Position numbers and translations under genes: made by a program. This document shows, piece by piece, positions 61,200 through 64,000 of a DNA stretch of 64,000 nt. Every line of letters begins with the position of its first letter. Position 1 is the first letter of the stretch. This DNA comes from Caldithrix abyssi DSM 13497. GTDB lineage: Bacteria; Calditrichota; Calditrichia; Calditrichales; Calditrichaceae. The stretch covers positions 4,914,542-4,978,541 of the forward strand of contig NZ_CP018099.1 in the NCBI RefSeq assembly GCF_001886815.1, in the 5' to 3' direction. The notes under the pieces are model-generated. The model ran no database searches. It was given only the letters and a program-made list of their open reading frames with translations, and had not been told where the DNA came from.

Positions 61200-63013
61200 T
61201 TCTTGGACTTTTTGGGTGATTTTCCTTTTTTTGTAGTAGCTGCAACGGCAACGGCAACTTCTTCGTTTTCCTTTGAACCACGATTAATGTACAACTGTTG
61301 AATGATGGTCAACAGGTTGAACATGGTGTAATACAGATTAAGACCCGACGGCAGTGTGTTAAAAATCATCAGCATAAAAATGGGCATAATATAAATCATG
61401 GCCTTTTGCTTCGGATCCTGCGTGGTCATTTTAGTTTGAAAAATCATGGTAATGGCCATCAATATAGGTAACAGATTGAATTCGTTGCCGTAAAATGGTA
61501 ATGAAAAGGGTAAATGCCACAATCCTTCAGAACGCGACAGATCATTGATCCAGCCTGGAATAAAGGGCGCGCCTCTCAGCTGGATGGTGGATCGGAATAC
61601 AATAAAAAGCGCAAAGAGCAGCGGCATTTGTAAAAGCATGGGTAAGCAGCCGCCCATGGGATTAACGCCATGTTCTTTGTACAACTTCATCATTTCTTTG
61701 TTTAAACGCTGAGGATCATCTTTGTACTTTTTGCGCAGTTCATTCATTATCGGCTGGATGCGCTGCATCTCTTTCATCGATTGATAGCTTTTTTTGGTCA
61801 GCGGATAGAGAAGAATTTTGATGAGTATGGAAAAAACGATGATCACCAGACCATAATTGGGAATAAATTTATACAAAAATTCAAGAATTGGTAAAATCAA
61901 CAAACTGAAAAAACGAAATGTACGCTCATACCAGCCGTTGTTCAAAACTAAAATATCAAGATCTCTTTTGTAGCTTTTTAAAATTTTATAATCCAGGGGG
62001 CCAAAATAGTATCTAAAAATGTTATCGGCTTTATTGTTATAGCGAACGTTAAAGCCTACATCATATTTGCCATGAACAAAATCATCAAATTTCTCCCCTT
62101 CTCCGCCCAGATAAACGCCGTCAATAATATTTTCTTTATTTTCATTTAAAATGGACATGAGAAAATATTTGGTTCTAATGGCCAGCCAATCAGCAGAACC
62201 GGTTAAATTCAAAGGCTTTTTTTCGCCAACATCGTCAATTTTATAATTTTCCAGTTCTTCAGCCATATAAACGTAAGCCTGATAATAACTATTATCATCA
62301 TGCAAATTGGGCTCTGTTAAAGGCAAACCATTATCCCAGCCAATCTGATATTCATTATTCAAAAGGAGTTCATCAGGATTTTCAAATCGAATATTCACAT
62401 CAAAATGATAACTACCGCCGTAAAAGGTCAACGATTTGCTAATTCTTTGACCTTTGTAAATGATATAAAAAGTGAGCTGGAATTTTTCACCCTTATTCAA
62501 TTTCTTTTTAGAGATATTCCCTTCACTTTTAAAGAGAAAATTACCGGTATTAATAATGTTTCCATTGCGGTCAACAAAAGTAAAAACCATGTTGTTATTT
62601 AAATGAGAATCGATAAAATTGACGTAAGTTGAATCATATTTTAAATATTTTTTTAAATAAAAGGCTTTTAAACTGCCGCCGCCTTTATTGGATAAATGCA
62701 CTTCGAAGTTTCCGTTGTCAATGGTAAATATGCGCTCGGAGTCGTCCTGTTCAACTTCCACATTAAATTGACTACTTGCCGTCTTAAATAAATTGTCTTC
62801 CTGTTGCGATTCTGTTTCCCTGGCGTCAAAGGTTTCTCTTTGTTCATAAACAGGTGTTGTTTGGGGAACACTTTTTTCAGCGGTGGAATCAACCGTACTT
62901 TGCACAGGAGATGTTGGTGGCGGTGGTAATACCATCTTTTCATAATAGGGCATTAAAATTATTATGATAGCAATTAATACTAAAGCTATTATTGAGTTTC
63001 TATCCAATCCCAT
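61196..63013 (-). CDS. yidC: membrane protein insertase YidC
   Basis: 605 residues from the ATG at 63013, with AAAGG about 10 bases upstream; a TTG six codons earlier is less likely. N-terminal membrane anchor (NSIIALVLIAIIIILMPYYE), a large periplasmic beta domain (about 100-360), then the five-helix insertase core with SMKEMQRIQPIMNELRKKYK and KEHGVNPMGGCLPMLLQMP. A lysine-rich tail ends the protein (KGKSPKKSKK). It inserts and folds inner-membrane proteins with or without SecYEG. Confidence 0.96.
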   Translation of the reverse strand: MGLDRNSIIALVLIAIIIILMPYYEKMVLPPPPTSPVQSTVDSTAEKSVPQTTPVYEQRETFDARETESQQEDNLFKTASSQFNVEVEQDDSERIFTIDNGNFEVHLSNKGGGSLKAFYLKKYLKYDSTYVNFIDSHLNNNMVFTFVDRNGNIINTGNFLFKSEGNISKKKLNKGEKFQLTFYIIYKGQRISKSLTFYGGSYHFDVNIRFENPDELLLNNEYQIGWDNGLPLTEPNLHDDNSYYQAYVYMAEELENYKIDDVGEKKPLNLTGSADWLAIRTKYFLMSILNENKENIIDGVYLGGEGEKFDDFVHGKYDVGFNVRYNNKADNIFRYYFGPLDYKILKSYKRDLDILVLNNGWYERTFRFFSLLILPILEFLYKFIPNYGLVIIVFSILIKILLYPLTKKSYQSMKEMQRIQPIMNELRKKYKDDPQRLNKEMMKLYKEHGVNPMGGCLPMLLQMPLLFALFIVFRSTIQLRGAPFIPGWINDLSRSEGLWHLPFSLPFYGNEFNLLPILMAITMIFQTKMTTQDPKQKAMIYIMPIFMLMIFNTLPSGLNLYYTMFNLLTIIQQLYINRGSKENEEVAVAVAATTKKGKSPKKSKK

Positions 63014-63034
63014 CTTAAATCTACCTTTCAAACT

Positions 63035-63244
63035 TCATTTAACTGGGTCAAAACCACCCGGGTGCCATGGATGACATTTGCTAATTCGTACAATGGAATA
63101 CCATCCCCCTTTAAGCGCGCCGTGTTTTTTAATCGATTCGTAAGAATAGGTAGAACAGGTTGGATAAAATCGACAGGTCGGCGGCTTTAAAGGAGAAATG
63201 AATTTACGGTAAAATTGTATTAAAAGTAAAAATATGTACTTCAT
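63035..63244 (-). CDS. yidD: membrane protein insertion efficiency factor YidD
   Basis: 69 residues with the full YidD signature: [35 protein letters not shown] and [12 protein letters not shown], including the conserved cysteines. A small amphipathic membrane-associated protein that helps YidC-dependent insertion. It lies in the standard order rpmH-rnpA-yidD-yidC, one base after rnpA. Confidence 0.95.
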   Translation of the reverse strand: MKYIFLLLIQFYRKFISPLKPPTCRFYPTCSTYSYESIKKHGALKGGWYSIVRISKCHPWHPGGFDPVK

Positions 63245-63245
63245 T

Positions 63246-63578
63246 TCATAACTTATTGGCTAATTCTTTTTCTAAATCTCTATATTTAAATGGCTCTTTT
63301 GATAAAAATAAAAATATCACTCTGTTGTACTTTTTAAACAGAGTGATATTCCGCACGATAAAATTTCGGCCAATCCTCTTGATGTAATTTCTGCGTACAG
63401 CAGAACCGCAATTCTTTTTAACCAGAACAGCCGCTCGCAATTTTTCACGAACGTCTTTGCTTTTATTTAAAAATATTATCCCGTATTTGTGATAAACTTT
63501 TTTACTGTTGTCTAAAACCTCTTTTATCTCATTCGTCTGGCGAATGGATACGATATTATGCCGACGGGATAAATTCAT
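63246..63578 (-). CDS. rnpA: ribonuclease P protein component
   Basis: 110 residues from the ATG at 63578 (a GTG one codon earlier is possible). The RNR motif [13 protein letters not shown] and the preceding [13 protein letters not shown] mark the RNase P protein, a basic cofactor of the RNase P ribozyme that trims tRNA 5' ends. Its start overlaps the end of rpmH by 23 bases, as in many bacteria. The N-terminal part is short and diverged. Confidence 0.93.
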   Translation of the reverse strand: MNLSRRHNIVSIRQTNEIKEVLDNSKKVYHKYGIIFLNKSKDVREKLRAAVLVKKNCGSAVRRNYIKRIGRNFIVRNITLFKKYNRVIFLFLSKEPFKYRDLEKELANKL

Positions 63579-63714
63579 CACTTACGGTTAATCTTTTTCT
63601 ACCTTTTTTTCTTCTTCTGGATAAAACAGCGCGTCCTGCCTGAGATTTCATTCTGGCCCGAAATCCGTGTTTGTTAACTCTTTTACGATTATGCGGTTGA
63701 TAAGTTCTTTTCAT
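63556..63714 (-). CDS. rpmH: 50S ribosomal protein L34
   Basis: 52 residues: [18 protein letters not shown], then [20 protein letters not shown], then [14 protein letters not shown]. The first 45 residues match L34 closely; the extra seven residues are encoded within the overlap with rnpA. AAGGAGGAT lies 5-10 bases upstream of the ATG (63723-63731). It belongs to the large ribosomal subunit and is the first gene of the origin-proximal operon. Confidence 0.97.
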   Translation of the reverse strand: MKRTYQPHNRKRVNKHGFRARMKSQAGRAVLSRRRKKGRKRLTVSDEFIPSA

Positions 63715-64000
63715 TTATTTTATCCTCCTTATTATTATTTTCAAAACTCTTAATATATTCATTTTCATGATGTGAAAGCAAATTTTCTATATTTTTTTCT
63801 CGTTATCATTTCAACAGGTTCATTTTTAAAATGGTGTACATTTTTGCACTGTGGGTAACTTTTTTTAAAAAACAGGTTAATTTAATGTTATTGATAGGAG
63901 TTAAGCTCTAAAAAAAGATGTGGGTAATAATGTTGAAAATTCTACTAATAAGCGGTCTTTACCCACATGGGCTTAATCCGAAATCAAAAAACAACTTTTT
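63715..64000. other. probable origin-flanking region with DnaA-box-like repeats
   Basis: AT-rich gap after rpmH. TGTGGGTAA occurs at 63850-63858 and 63919-63927, and its complement TTACCCACA at 63959-63967: three exact copies of a one-mismatch DnaA box (consensus TGTGGATAA). Position between rpmH and, presumably, dnaA just past the edge fits an origin. dnaA itself is not in the window. Confidence 0.6.

Overview
The window reads as chromosomal DNA of a Gram-negative (diderm) bacterium of the Fibrobacteres-Chlorobi-Bacteroidetes neighbourhood. Lipopolysaccharide genes (waaA, a heptosyltransferase, gmhB), many short-signal lipoproteins, outer-membrane beta-barrel candidates, and one secreted protein ending in a type IX secretion (Por) style sorting domain all point that way. 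Gene content and style resemble Calditrichota such as Caldithrix; that genus guess is an impression, not a result. The DNA is compact and mostly ordinary, with one intact insertion sequence, several short dispersed repeats and no tRNA, rRNA, CRISPR array or prophage that I can see.

Left part (1-18.5 kb): a SHOCT protein, an orphan sensor kinase, a dicarboxylate/amino-acid symporter, a PilZ protein and a type IX secreted protein; then a 1 kb gene-free stretch built of five tandem repeats of about 142 bp; then a Nudix hydrolase, an S9 peptidase, a hemerythrin, an HDOD protein, an M48 lipoprotein, a putative NlpC/P60-like lipoprotein, an exported cluster (SMP-30-like lipoprotein, DUF6599-like, Tat-exported DUF362-like), an aldo/keto reductase and an exported MEMO-AMMECR1 fusion.

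Middle (18.5-41 kb): an intact IS1182-family element inserted at the centre of a GC-rich palindrome; a tight four-gene operon (thiamine-binding-like protein, HtrA protease, catalytically degenerate HtrA paralogue, dUTPase-like protein) bracketed by a dispersed repeat; a cyclic-nucleotide-domain protein with an AI-2E exporter; a C1B-type peptidase; a cyclophilin lipoprotein behind a perfect operator-like palindrome; a DMT transporter; two large GH13 enzymes, one cytoplasmic and one exported; and a SpoIID lipoprotein plus SPOR lipoprotein pair that probably acts on denuded peptidoglycan.

Right part (41-64 kb) is almost entirely on the minus strand: tatC, a polyprenyl synthase, heptosyltransferase and waaA; glyA and rpiB; a lipoprotein/outer-membrane/TPR set with gmhB and glgA; a pair of CPA2-type antiporters; murQ; and finally the classic origin-proximal block rsmG, mnmG, mnmE, yidC, yidD, rnpA, rpmH. 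Two parS-like 16-mers sit at the starts of rsmG and mnmG, and three identical DnaA-box-like 9-mers lie in the last 150 bases beyond rpmH, so the replication origin (and probably dnaA) should lie at or just past the right edge. Minus-strand genes left of it are transcribed away from that origin.
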